DNA of 64,000 nucleotides, from positions 33,151,053-33,215,052 of the forward strand of contig CM060732.1 of the NCBI GenBank assembly GCA_030704615.1, written 5' to 3'. Below are positions 1-10,690 of this stretch, in pieces. Position numbers and translations under genes: made by a program. This DNA comes from Takakia lepidozioides (Eukaryota; Streptophyta; Takakiopsida; Takakiales; Takakiaceae). The first letter of the stretch is position 1; each line of letters opens with the position of its first letter. The notes beneath the pieces are model-generated. The model had not been told where the DNA came from, did no database searches, and saw only the letters and a list, made by a program, of their open reading frames with translations.

Positions 1-2
1 GC

Positions 3-850
3 GAAACTCGTTTTGCCACTAACTTCTTGATGGTGGATCGGTTGGTGACGATGAAGAGCAGTCTGGAGCACACCATCATTGATCCTCAATGGGATGCGTA
101 CACACGGATATTGCGGGACTCTAGAAAAGCCAAGTCATTGGGCAAAAGTCGAAAAGTTCGAAATAGCATTCGCAACGATGATTTTTGGAAGTAATGTGAA
201 AACTTTGTTTATATGGTAGAGCTGGTGTTAATCGTCTTGCGGGAGTTTGATGGAAAACAACCAGTAATGGACAAGGCATGGTTACTAATGCAAAATCTTG
301 AGAAGCACGTCCAATCCTTGAGGCATCCTCCCTTCTCTTTGGAACCTAAACATACGGACAGTGCTGAGGATGCATTTTATGACCGTCGTTCGATGGTTCG
401 AACGGACTTGCATTATGCGGGGGCTTTGCTCAATCCATTCTTGCTCGACAATACCATGCTCCGAGACGACGCTAATGCCAAGGCCGGCCTCGTGCGATTG
501 CTCGTGCGATTGGCTCCGCCGAACCATGCAGATAGAGCTATATCCGAGTACCAATGCTTCTTAGATCGCCGCGACCCTTTTGAGGACATGTCGGATCCAA
601 AAGAGCTCAATATGTTGCCACATGAATGGTGGGATCTGATTGGAGCTGGAGCAAGAACATTGGCTCCCATTGCGAAGCGTATTCTTGCTCAAGTGTGCTC
701 TGCCTCATCTTGCAAACGCAATTGGAGCAGTTACTCATTTGTTCACAACAAGATTCGCAACAGGTTGAATCCCGCGAGGCTGACAAATTGGTGTATGTGT
801 ATACCAATTGCCGACTGCTACGTGAGAGGGCAGCGGATGATGCTGCAGCA
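3..850 (+). pseudogene. hAT-superfamily transposase, C-terminal half, broken
   Basis: Read from base 3, the frame gives RFATNF, an in-frame TAA at 192-194, then ALLNPFLL, WWDLIGAG, and the conserved block RNWSSYSFVHNKIRNRL. That block is the hAT C-terminal dimerisation region of plant hAT/DUF659-type transposases, which act in the nucleus on element ends. Near base 777 one base is missing: the frame shifts and continues as ADKLVYVYTNCRLL, the normal hAT sequence, up to a TGA at 851-853. The N-terminal zinc finger and first catalytic segment lie before the window. One nonsense codon, one frameshift and a premature stop make this a dead copy. The family call is firm; the missing 5' part is simply not visible. 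Confidence 0.8.
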
Positions 851-853
851 TGA

Positions 854-1837
854 TATGAGAGGAATTTGCATTCCGAAGACTTTGCTTCTGAAGCTGATTC
901 GATGAGTGACGATACTGAGCTTCAGAGAGAATCATCTCAGAGGGAATCATCTGCCTCCAGTAGTGAAGATGGATCCGATGATGCTCCCGTTTACATTTTA
1001 CAGATGATGATGTTTATATCCAGCCGACCTTTGATGACCTTCTTGAAGAAGTGCGTATCGCAGATGAAGGTGAAGCTGCAATTGTGTCATCCCCAAAACA
1101 TGGTCCTCAAAATGAAGTTGGGGTCAACCCTCGCCCCCCACTATACACTGAAGCCACCGGTAGTGCCCCAATGGAGCTTAGGGATGATGTATTGCCAGGA
1201 CCGATCGACGTACGTAATCTTGTTCATACAAACGATGGTGTCAAACCCATTGTACAGTCGACGGGACGGGATCATGCCTCACCGATACGTCCAGCTCCAC
1301 CACAATGCCAAAACCGATCCAGCTCCCCATCAACACAGCGGGCATTAAGGAGCATCAGGGTTGATCTGTTTTCCACACACATGCATCATTCTGTTGCATT
1401 GGACCGGGCGGAAGTTGAAGCCTCAGATGATGACAACCTGCCACTACAATTCCACCTTAACCGACGTGTTGCGCAGCAAACCCGTGGTTCCTCACATGCC
1501 GGACCATCTAATGCCGGTCCATCTCGGGCAGTCCCCCCTCCGGTACCTCCTTCTAGACCACCTTCGATTGCGTCCCAAGTTCATAAACGACAAAAAACGG
1601 TCCAACATTTTGTAGACGATCGGCCCACAAACAGGTCAGATACCATGGATGATATTCAAGACCGGAGTGGGAGTCGACTTCAGAGAGAACTAAATGTGGT
1701 TCGAGGTCGCTTTGCAGATTCAAAGGCCTGGACATATGAGGTCGGATATGGAGGACGATTCCAGCACTGATCATGGCAACGGTGGTGAAGTCGAGGGTGA
1801 CCCGGATTTTCAACCCATCGGAGCATTAGGATTATGA
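854..1837 (+). pseudogene. Acidic and Pro/Ser-rich tail following the hAT transposase
   Basis: After the TGA the same frame goes on as LHSEDFASEADSMSDD, then changes frame near 990 (DDDVYIQPTFDDLLEE) and again near 1735 (MEDDSSTDHGNGG) to end at a TGA at 1835-1837. Composition is Ser, Asp, Glu and Pro rich with PPPVPPSRPPS, and I see no fold. Long low-complexity tails occur on some lower-plant hAT transposases, so this is most simply the rest of that gene. It could instead be separate flanking coding sequence. Confidence 0.45.
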
Positions 1838-2243
1838 TCTTCTTCGTCCCGTCGTCGAAGCAGTAGAAGGAATTGAAGCAAAACAGTTGTAGGCATGCAT
1901 CAGCACTTTTTAGTAGACATGTTTATATTTTTGTACTGAAGTAATACCAATGTTATCATTGTCACTATGAGTATTTGTATTGTTGTTGTGTATGTGTTGG
2001 AAAATAAAAGATGTTGCCCATGTGTATACCAGCCAAAATGTCGGCCAAAGGCACCGTCACTTGCTCATGTTTGTGCTCGATGATTTGCTTGTGGAATGCA
2101 GAACAATTGTGCTATGCTTCCAACTGTGCATTCATTTTTATTTAAATGGAGCGACCGCCAACAACAAACAGACATGCATAATCAAAACTTATAAGTTTGT
2201 GGACGGAGGATAACAAGTGAAAAAGATAATTATCTGTTGTAAG
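1838..2243. other. No gene seen
   Basis: AT-rich sequence after the hAT tail. At 2149-2161 it holds one half-unit (GGAGCGACCGCC) of the hairpin family that forms the array at 3.9-4.4 kb. No terminal inverted repeat of the hAT element could be recognised. Confidence 0.4.
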
Positions 2244-2456
2244 TCAGTTAAGCTTATTGCATACACAAGATAACGTCTGATGGTAGAGGAGTCTCGCTGG
2301 ATGTGACACAAAGGGATGTGTTCGTTTCAACCAAAACTGCTCACACATGGGTTGGCACAGTGCATCAGCTATGATCTCAGCTTGCCAGTGTGTACAAACT
2401 GCTGCACTTTGTGCCAGGCTGTATGCATCCAACCGCCCCAAGATGTGGACTTGCAA
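2244..2456 (-). pseudogene. F-box-like fragment
   Basis: The minus strand encodes VHILGRLDAYSLAQSAAVCTH, then W and, about 16 residues on, EQFWLKR. Hydrophobic spacing and the late Trp match the second half of an F-box, the SKP1-binding part of SCF ubiquitin ligases. The usual LPDD start is absent: a stop lies just upstream, and a splice acceptor could be there instead. The reading ends 17 residues after the F-box-like part with no recognisable substrate domain. It is either an exon of a decayed gene or a chance resemblance. Confidence 0.4.
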
Positions 2457-3848
2457 TCAATACACTAAGTACCCCACCAGAAAAGGAACGCATCTAATGT
2501 ATAGAGAAGACATGTCCATTTATTTACAAAGTAGATTGGTAATTTGAAAGAAATGAGTTAGATGTTCCATAAACAGAATGTTTACCCCTCATTTTAACCA
2601 TTCTAAAGCCAGGAAATCTCTAAACCTTGAACAATAAGTATCTAGTTCTGAGGTCACATCTCCTACCTCACCACTGCCAGCAAATCAAAACCTGTCACCT
2701 CATACTGAAAAGACTGTCCGAGAGTATGATGTGCTGCATTGCAGACAACAGATCTTTTTATATATCCCATAGTAAGAAGACCTTATACATCCTCCAGTAA
2801 ATGCACTGTGTTTGAACACACTGACTTATAAGATCAACTAGAGAAGGAAACCTCCAGTAGAGACATAACCCCATAATGAGCACTCAGCTAAATCAAAAGT
2901 GACACTTGCATGCACTTTAAAAGTTGAGATGCGGTGCACACTGCCAGTGAAGAAACTACATGTAAAGAAATAGACTATGAACTATGTAGTCAACACACAA
3001 CAAACAAAAATGAGGGAACTTGGGGCATACTCGCAGATCGCAACTGTCTTGATTACCACGAGATCATAACGGTCAATGAAGGGCAGAATTATTATATCCC
3101 CATCGTAATCTGCCTCCCCTTTCAACTGTACATTGATGTCCTTGTTTGCATGTTGAAGTCAAACACAACATCACATGACCTGTTTAAAAGCTGTGAGAGT
3201 CAGACTCAGGCCTTGTTAATTTCATGGATCTCAATTACTGGGCTGTCTCACATGTAAATGCCTGCCTTGCACATGATCTTGTTATCATTTAAAGCTTATC
3301 ACACATTTGATGTACCCTCATCGAAATCATTGTTGCTCTTTGTCCCCTTGGATTGCATTGATTACAAGAGCTTCATGGGAAAATGATTGGGTATGGTGTA
3401 CCCTTGAGGGCATAGTCCTTGCGGATGTAGTACTGTTCCCAAGGCTGTGGTATGGTAGGTCGTTTATCCCACCAGGCGACACAGCTCAGCCATTACTGCC
3501 ATAGTTCTGAGATGGGAGAGAAAGTAAAAGAGCAGAGGAGGTCCACCACCATCCCAAAAAGCATGCTCCAGTAATTTCAATAGAATTTGATTCTGGCTTC
3601 CAAAATTTTACCAAAACAGTCTGTCCCTAAATCTGTCCAAACTCAGGAGTTAAAGAGAACGTACTCATTGGACTTTGTTTTCGGTAGCCTTGTTTGTGGC
3701 CATAGACCCCACGCCCAGTGATGGAACAGACACTACCTTTGTGAGGTAATATTCATTGACAATGTCCATCTACATCTGCCATCCTTTATCTTAACCAATG
3801 GAAAAAAAAAAACCAAATGGAGTCACAGCCATGTATATTAACCATCTC
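2457..3848. other. No gene seen
   Basis: AT-rich, unstructured sequence. Short open frames here have no recognisable motif or consistent coding character. I see no terminal repeats. Confidence 0.4.
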
Positions 3849-4400
3849 AAACAGCTCCTGCCCTCCGCGTGGAGCGAGGAATGAGGGGGGCGGGGGCATA
3901 TAAGCTCCCAGTCATTCTCCCCGACCGCCATTTCTGGCGGTCGCCTTTATTTTTTTATTTTTGGAAATGGGGCGACCGCCATTACTGGCGGTCGTTTTTT
4001 TTTAAAAATGGAGCGACCGCAAAGGTGGCAGTCGCTTCTACGAGGTTTGTCCTACGCGTGGAGCGAGGAATGAGGGGGGCGGAGGGATATACATGGCGGT
4101 CGCTTTTATTTTATTTATTTTGGAAATAAAGCGACCGCCATTACTGGCAGTCACTTTTAGTTTAATTATTTTGGAAATGAAGCGACCGCCATTACTGGCG
4201 GTCGCTTTTATTTTATTTTATTTTGGAAATGAAGCGACCGCCGTTACTGGCGGTCGCTTTTTTGTTTTTTTGGAGCAAAATGAAGCGACCGCCATTAGGG
4301 ATGGTCGCCGATATTGTTGTTTTTTGTAATTGCAGCGACCGCCATTAGTGGCAGTTGCTTTTATTGAAATTTGGTTGGAAATGGAGCGACCGCCAAGACC
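3849..4400. repeat. Tandem hairpin array, stem GCGACCGCC, spacing about 53 bp
   Basis: About ten units with arms AAGCGACCGCC and GGCGGTCGCTT around a loop such as ATTACT, separated by T-rich spacers that end in GGAAATG. Successive units near 4127, 4180, 4233, 4284, 4332 and 4384 are 48-53 bp apart. Units at 3922 and 3971 are strong; those at 4010 and 4332 are degenerate. A block with GTGGAGCGAGGAATGAGG is duplicated at about 3870 and 4058. The stems are inverted repeats, not coding sequence, although the lack of stops produces misleading open frames. Confidence 0.85.
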
Positions 4401-4660
4401 TTCAAGAGCCAGCTCCCCTCAGAAAATCTAGTCTATATTGTTCATTCTTGTTCTGTCTAAACTGAACATGCGTGGGGTTTATGGCCACAAGGCTACAACA
4501 AACACTGGGAGTACATTCTTACGCATCGTGGCATATTGTTTAAGTACAGTATTGGTGCATTCATTGCTTGTCTCTAAATGAATGTTTCAGCAAGCTTTTA
4601 ATATTGACCATGACAGCAAGAACTGGGAGGCATTGGGTGTAAGAGTGGTGTCAGTGGATG

Positions 4661-5197
4661 TTATTTTTCATCTACACATAACACATGCACCTTGTTCTCC
4701 ACCTCAATGCAATTGTGCCCTGGCTCCTCACACCTGCATCCTCCATCATCTTTCTTACCTTTGCTTGATCATCCCACCTCCCAACAGCAACGCACATATT
4801 GCATAGTAGCACATAAGATCCAGCATCTTCTGGATTGCACTTGAGAAGGCATTTTGCAGCATGTTCTGCTCAATCCATAGCGTCATGAAGTCTACATGCA
4901 GCAAGTAATGCCCCCAACACAACAGCATCTGGTTCAAATGGCATTTTCTCGATGGAGCCCTCTGCTTTATCCAATTGCCCTGCACTGCCAAGAATGTCCA
5001 CCATGCAGCCAAAATGCTCAGTAGTAGGGGTGACGCCATGATCCCTACTCATGGAATCAAAGTGGTGACAACCTTCATCCACCAAGCCCACATGGGTACA
5101 TGCAGAGAGAACACATGTATACAAGGTGATACCATTTGGCTTGAAACCTTCCTGTTGCATTTGTTTAAATAGTTGGAGGGCATTCTAGCTCTGAAAT
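4661..5197 (-). pseudogene. PLS-class PPR protein, 3' fragment with E domain
   Basis: Reading right to left: NALQLFKQMQQEGFKPN preceded by a TAG, then VLSACTHVGLVDEG, a CMVDILGSAGQLDKAE motif and MPFEPDAVVLGALLAACR. These are consecutive PPR (L and S) motifs leading into the E domain. The frame then shifts (CYYAICALLLGGG represents the E motif in a wrong frame), and a further shift restores EPGHNCIEVENKVHV before a TAA at 4661-4663. Such proteins act in organellar RNA editing. The N-terminal repeats and any DYW domain are missing, and at least two frameshifts and one stop show it is dead. Confidence 0.75.
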
Positions 5198-6282
5198 TAC
5201 AAACTTTTGAGGTATTGGTGAATTCTTCAAATCATGCAGAAATTTCGGTGTAAACTGGATTTCCATTGCAGTTGACGTCAACTCAAACCCTACAATAAAT
5301 AGTGTGCAAACCTGACAAGCACTGGGCCCGTGAGCTGGAGTCTATCTAGGAGTCTATGCTTGTGCTGCATTAAATCCTGGCACTTGCGGATTAACTGTAG
5401 ACATTTGAATCTTGGATTCTCTCCCAATTTGACATTGACTGGACATATGAGCAAGACTCTATTGGGGTAAATATCACAGGGATCTGTTTGTTCAACTGTA
5501 TGACCCCACATAGAGATCTTTCTGGAGCAAGTCTGGAAGGTAGAATCACTATATGAGATAAGCCTCACGGCTGGAGCTGAGTCCTCAGTAATGGCAGTGG
5601 CCCAACTTTCCTGTATGGCACCCTTCCCCCACTATGTTCAAACTAGGTGTATGGGCCATAATCCACAAGGCTACAGTAAGAAACTCCAACAAATACATGT
5701 ATTTCCATTGTTGACCTGGGTTCCACAAACTCCTAAGAGTTTGTAGGTCTCGTCATGTCACAGAAGGAGAGCGTCACCATAATCTTGTACTACATCATGT
5801 TTGTCTATGCAGAGCCCTTTCAATGCTCCCTCCTTGAGTTTTGGAGTAGGGGAGTGCTGTAGAATTTAGATGTTGGGTTATCACTTATCACCCACCTTAT
5901 TTGAGGAGGTTGCAGATAGCTTTTGCAAAAGAAAAAGGCATAAGAAATGTAGCACATGCTGGTGCCTTCTGTATCCTAAACATACATCACAGTCTCTCAT
6001 ATACCTTGCATATACCATCACCTAGGTGCATGATCAATCCAACAAGTTGAACTCCTCATGAAGACATATATGGGTTCCTCATAAATAAGAGAAAATAGAA
6101 GTAGATGGACTTCCTAGGGACATGAAAGGGATACAGACAAAAGAAAGCAAGGAGGCAGAAGGAAATTTGTTCTTCTCATGTACATATACTACATAGAGAA
6201 ACGCTACAACACCAAGATCAACCTAAAATAGAGTACCAACCTAATCACAGTTCTTGGAGAACCATGGTTCTGAATTAAAATC
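5198..6282. other. No gene seen
   Basis: Between the PPR fragment and the Harbinger pseudogene. No recognisable protein, TIR or tandem repeat. The 3' end of the Harbinger element probably lies in the upper part, but I could not find its terminus. Confidence 0.35.
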
Positions 6283-7665
6283 TTAGATGTTCCCTAAACC
6301 ATTTCTTTGTCTATATTGCAACCATTCCACTAAATCCTCCCTCAGTTTTTCTCCCCCCAGGTCCTCATCTGGATGTATTACTTGTTGCTGATTCTTGCGA
6401 GCAAATACTGCCTCCTGGCGAGCATGATCCATCCCCAACTCCTCAATTTGCTCTTCCAAATCCAAGTGATCATTCGAATCTAAAAGAACATTGTGTAAGA
6501 ACATACAACATCTAATAACTTGAGGATATAAATCTATATCTAATCGACTAGGTCATGCAAGCTCCTTGAATGTTTTCTTCAATATTCCAAAAGCTTGCTC
6601 AATCAGAATTCTGCCCTGAGCGACCTTGTAGTTGTAAAATCTTTGTGCTCTAGTCAATGGGTCCACATTCATCTTAAAAGGGATAGCCAGCCAAGACAGA
6701 GGCTCATATCCACTACCTCCCAATAGGTAAGCCCGCATTGGTGCACCACTCGGGAAATTTACGGGATCTTCATCCAGAATGTGCTCATTGTTTGCACTCC
6801 TCCAAAGAGATGAATTAGACAGAACTCTGTCATCATGAACACTCCCAGGCATTCCTATGAAAATGTTGGTGAATTTTCTTCTATGGTCACATACAGCCTG
6901 TATATTGTAGGAGAAACTTTGTTTCCTATTTCTCCAATCCATAGAACGCATTCCATGGTGAGGTTGCAGTATCTGAATATGACAACAATCAATACAACCA
7001 CCACAGTTTGGCAATCTGCTCCTTCGTTGGATTGCCTCTTGGACCTCGTACAGATACTACCCAGTTGGCCACACAACGACATTCTCAAAAACTTTGTTTA
7101 TTGCTGGAACAACCTCCCTCAAAATGTCGTACATTGTAGACTTGCCAATGCTAAACATTTCGCTTGTTTGCACCATAGTGCAACCTGTCACCAATTTATA
7201 GATACATGTTGCTACCTTCAACTCCACACAAACATGTAACTTAAAATTGGTAATCTGCTTCGTGTAGTGTGGTCGCAAGGCCTCCATGATAAAAGTGAAT
7301 GTGCGTGTTGTCATTCGCATTATTTCCAACCATCTTGCATCATCATACCTTCCCATCAAGTAATTGTAAAACCAATCGACACTCCTGGGCTTCACATACT
7401 ATCCACATTTCAAACACCTCAAAATCACAGCAGAATCAGCGATAGTACCTGTCTCTCTGTAATTCAAGACTACCTTGGACATACTTTCGTCATCGCTTCC
7501 ATGATCTTCTTCCTGAACCATTCGGAATTCCCTTTCTTCTTTAAAGGTATCGAAATTGAGCCTCCTCCTTTTCCTCGGTTTCAAAATCTTCTGTAGCAGC
7601 ATAATAATTTGTTGCAACGCCATCATGATATTGCCTAGAAACATGAAGAGCTCTTCCTTTGTCAT
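6283..7665 (-). pseudogene. PIF/Harbinger transposase, nearly full length, three stops
   Basis: A single minus-strand frame of 461 codons carries the whole protein with no frameshift: a basic N-terminus (KPRKRRRLNFD), VKPRSVDWFYNYLM, RMTTRTFTFIME, a helix-turn-helix-like SIGKSTMYDILREV, then PNCGGCIDCCHIQI (first Asp), LLGGSGYEPL and RILIEQAFGILK (Glu). Three in-frame stops lie at 7396-7398 (TAG), 7054-7056 (TAG) and 6550-6552 (TGA). The second catalytic Asp of the family motif GDSGY is Gly here. Length is right for a Harbinger transposase (about 400-450 residues). No Myb-like partner gene is visible. Function is certainly lost; the family call is firm. Confidence 0.85.
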
Positions 7666-8004
7666 CTTTTTGAAAATCCCCTAACCACACTGGTGAGTGC
7701 AGCTGCTGGCAATAAATCAAACCGCTTCAGTCATCGCAACCAGCTCTCAACTTGCTCACTACGGCATGACACGGGCTACATCACCGGTCGGGTACCAAAC
7801 CCGTTGGTCAAATATTTTGCCGTTTTGGTTAATTAACCCGGCAGGTGCGGCAGAACCCTTAGCAGGCTCTATTTGAGACTTCAGTTGGGTCTTCCAAAGG
7901 AAAACGAAAATGGGTTCCGGATGATGAAACCCTCTAAGACTTTATTTACAACATATACATTGGTGAACATACGTAGGATGAGAAGTTCCCGCTCTTCTCC
8001 CCCT

Positions 8005-8135
8005 TCCCGGCCCAAGTGTCGCATCGGAAAGCCTTCACGGCGAGGTTATTGTGAAAGAGGTTATTTTCTCCTCTCAATATCAAGGGGCCGGATTTGTGAG
8101 CCATCGCTCCCAGGTGTTTCCCTACAAAAAAACAA
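8005..8135. repeat. Dispersed repeat, inverted relative to 9204-9320
   Basis: The reverse complement of this stretch (GGGAAACACCTGGGAG, then GAGAGGAGAAAATAACCTC) closely matches about 115 bp at 9204-9320 inside the nested element. The two copies differ by scattered substitutions, so they are members of one dispersed family, not a recent duplication. Confidence 0.65.
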
Positions 8136-8200
8136 AGAAAAAATCCCAAAAGATGGGGAGGAACGAGAAATATGAGGAAACATAAGCTATAGTAAACTAC

Positions 8201-8554
8201 TCAACCACAACGACCCTCCCAGCCAACAGCCTGGAGGATATCAGACAAAGTGTCAGGCATAGGCGGAAGATGAGATGATCCGGAGCAAGCCACATCAGCC
8301 TGATATAAAATAGATATCATGGCTTGTGCTCTCTGTAGTGCAACTGAAACATGTTGTCGATAGTATGTCACAAGGACAGAGGCATACAGAATGCCAGTGG
8401 ACCTGCTCTGCGTTGCATGATGTGCATATGTCTGAAGGAAATCGTCGAAGTGCCTATGCAATGAGCCAAATATCTCGACCGCCAATGGAAGAAATCCGTC
8501 GGTGGGGTGACGATCTCTGTAGTCGCGCTCCTTGGCCTGAGCTACAAGAGCCAT
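8201..8554 (-). pseudogene. Retroelement-type C-terminal fragment
   Basis: The frame encodes YRDRHPTDGFLPLAVEIFG, LHRHFDDFLQTYA and then YYRQHVSVALQRAQA. The pattern 'F.PLA.E..G.L...FD.FL' followed by 'RQ.VS.ALQRAQA' is one I associate with the C-terminal part of reverse-transcriptase-type plant retroelement proteins. No catalytic motif is in the fragment, so the class (LINE or other) cannot be told. About 118 codons are open, ending 156 bp before the gypsy integrase on the same strand. Confidence 0.4.
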
Positions 8555-8710
8555 TGTCGTGCCCAGTGTGGTTCCTGCTCAGGTCCTACACATGATAGAA
8601 GTCGGACCCAATGCAAATCGGAAGAAGCACTTTGAGAGCATGCAGGGAAAAAAAATTACGTTGCACGCGCTCGAAAATGGTCCCATGAAGATGGTCGAGG
8701 CCTTGAGCAA

Positions 8711-9084
8711 TTAGCTACTCAAATGGTGGGATACATGCTCGAACTGGTGCCGGAAGAAGATCCCGTGCAGAGCAGAGATGCTGCAACTAATTGTGCACAG
8801 TATCTTATTGGTGGCCTCCGCTTGTCCATTACCCTTAGGGTAATAGGTCGTGCTCTTCCTATGCACAATCATGAATTCCTTGGTCAACAACTCAATTGTT
8901 TCATTGATAAAGTGACTTCCTTGATCACTGATAAACTCTAAGGGGCAGCCAAATCTCGAGATGATGTTCTCATAAAGAAACTTTGTTGTAGATTTAGTTG
9001 TGTTATCTCTCAGAGCCTTAGCTTCAACCCACTTAGTAGTATAATCAGTTGCTATGATTATATACTTGTTCTGTGTATTCATTG
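8711..9084 (-). pseudogene. Gypsy integrase core
   Basis: The frame reads [21 protein letters not shown] (first catalytic Asp in ATDY), [18 protein letters not shown] (second Asp, SDQG) and [18 protein letters not shown] (catalytic Glu after GQ). These form the D,D-35-E rve domain that inserts the cDNA copy. All three residues are present. The upstream half of the domain is displaced to 10,102 and above by the nested insertion, and the sequence past NKIL is degenerate. Confidence 0.85.
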
Positions 9085-9204
9085 CTGGTGGACCCGGGGA
9101 AGTCACTTCCAAAAATTTCCAACCGACGTGCAAAAAAATATAGGGTGCAATTTATTCAGAAAAAATAAAAATTAGAAAAAATATATATATTAAAAAAATT
9201 AAAG

Positions 9205-9406
9205 GGAAACACCTGGGAGCTGACAGCTCAGAAATCAGGCCCTTGATAGTGAGAGGAGAAAATAACCTCTTTCACAGTAATCGTGCCATGGAGGCTAAGA
9301 AATGGGACACCGCCCAAAGAGTATACCACACCCGTCAAGTAGCAGGATTTGACCCCAGAATCATCTTGGTGGCACTCAATGCACTAACCAACTGAGCTAT
9401 TGACTG
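9205..9406 (-). repeat. tRNA-derived SINE-like segment
   Basis: On the minus strand TAGCTCAGTTGG (9389-9400) fits a Pol III A box and GGGTCAAATCC (9345-9355) a B box, 33 bp apart as in a tRNA. The sequence downstream (9204-9320) belongs to the repeat family also at 8005-8135. It does not fold into a full canonical tRNA by eye, so I call it SINE-like and not a tRNA gene. Confidence 0.6.
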
Positions 9407-9666
9407 TTGGTAACATTTAAAAGTAATAAATGGTACATTATATTGTGATCAAGGAATTTAAATTGATATAAGATCTAAAATAATGATTTAAAAAAAAAAC
9501 TATAGGGTTGAGATAATACCTATGAAAAATTCCAAAAATAAGGTGTGCCAACATCTAATATAGCTACTGGTGTAGATGGGGGAAATGGTGGATAGGTAGG
9601 ATTCAAAAAATGAGAAGGAACGCAGGGAGCATGTGGGGGACGACAGCCTATTGATCTCCTAAATAG

Positions 9667-9870
9667 ATCAACCATACCAGTTATGGTGTTATTAAACTAC
9701 TAAAATCTAGAGGACAATTTAAATTCAAATATGATCATACCGACAACAAGTGGGTAGATGTAGACTCAATTATTAGTTCATTCACTATGACTTTCGATAG
9801 AGCGCAAAATGTCTATACTTTGAATGCTGATGATGCGAATGCTTTAAATGAATTTATTTCAACCAAATAA
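9667..9870 (+). pseudogene. Unidentified 67-codon fragment inside the nested element
   Basis: Directly after a TAG, the frame reads through KFKYDHTDNKWVDVDSIISS and ends NEFISTK at a TAA (9868-9870). Composition is protein-like (alternating charged and aromatic residues), unlike the AT-rich spacer around it. There is no Met at a sensible start. I do not recognise the family. It may be a captured exon or the remnant of the autonomous parent's cargo. Confidence 0.3.
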
Positions 9871-10109
9871 TAAATTCATTTGTCTTGTAAAAATAAAATT
9901 CTTTTTTATTAATATATGGTGTCTAATATTTGTTTGAAACAAAAAATTATAATTAAAATAGCATGCCAAAAATTCACCATACTACAAAATTATGTAATTA
10001 TAGGGTACTAAAAAATACCCAAAGTAAAAGTAATACCCCCCTACAACATACCCATTTATCTCACGTGCCCTATACAAGTGATAGGGAGTGACTTCCCCGG
10101 GCTGGTGGA

Positions 10110-10332
10110 TTGATTCCAGCCCAACAAAGTCCAATCCCCATTTCTGGATTGGTTCAGTAGGCATTGTAGGATGTAACGCCATCTTGCGTGATCTCTGCAA
10201 TGGTCCTAATTTTTGGTATTCATCACAGCTTTTGCAAAAGTTGTGTACATCTTTGAATAATGTAGGCCACCAGTATCCTCCAAATAAAGTCTTCCTACTG
10301 GTAGTCTCTTCTCCAAAGTGTCCTCCAGCCAC
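10110..10332 (-). pseudogene. Gypsy integrase zinc-binding segment and start of core
   Basis: The frame encodes GGHFGEETTSRKTLFGGYWW, FCKSCDEYQKLG and IQKWGLDFVGL. This is the H2C2 integrase zinc finger (H-x-C..C spacing) followed by the WGLDFVG entry into the core. The frame then runs into the nested element after LESIHQ. It continues, after the insertion, as the core at 8711-9084. Confidence 0.8.
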
Positions 10333-10690
10333 TCCTCTATATATGAGTCTCTTCTAAAATTTTACTGACCTCATGATGGTACAAGCATCTCTTTAGTACA
10401 CCATCTGGTCCTAACTTGTAAAGTTTCCCTCATATCATAGTGTATGGCAAAGCCTTATAAATCCTCCTTCTCTGCTTCTTTCCGTAACTAGGTTGACATT
10501 TGAGTCAAATAGTATTTGATTGGCCACTGCCAATCCAGCCAATCATCAGCCCCTACCTCTACTGCAAATAAATTAGCATCAGGTAGTTGATCGTCCACAC
10601 CTATGGCGGGTTCTCCTGTTTAGAAAACATGATAAGTGATCTGCCACCAAATGCAACCGACCAGGTTTGTAAACAACTTCGAATTCAAAC

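Larger units (their letters stand above)
9093..10101. mobile_element. Non-autonomous DNA transposon with 8-bp TSD, hAT-like
   Basis: The ends are an inverted repeat, CCCGGGGAAGTCACT at 9093 and its complement ending at 10101 (17 of 18 bases match). The element is flanked by an exact direct repeat, CTGGTGGA, at 9085-9092 and 10102-10109. Removing the element and one repeat rejoins the gypsy integrase. An 8-bp target duplication is the hAT hallmark. There is no transposase inside, so it is a deletion derivative or MITE-like copy. It carries a tRNA-like segment (9320-9406) and an open frame of 67 codons (9667-9870). Confidence 0.85.

Noticed and set aside
9320-9406. Functional tRNA gene
   Set aside because: A and B boxes are present but acceptor stem pairing is not evident and the segment lies in a mobile element.
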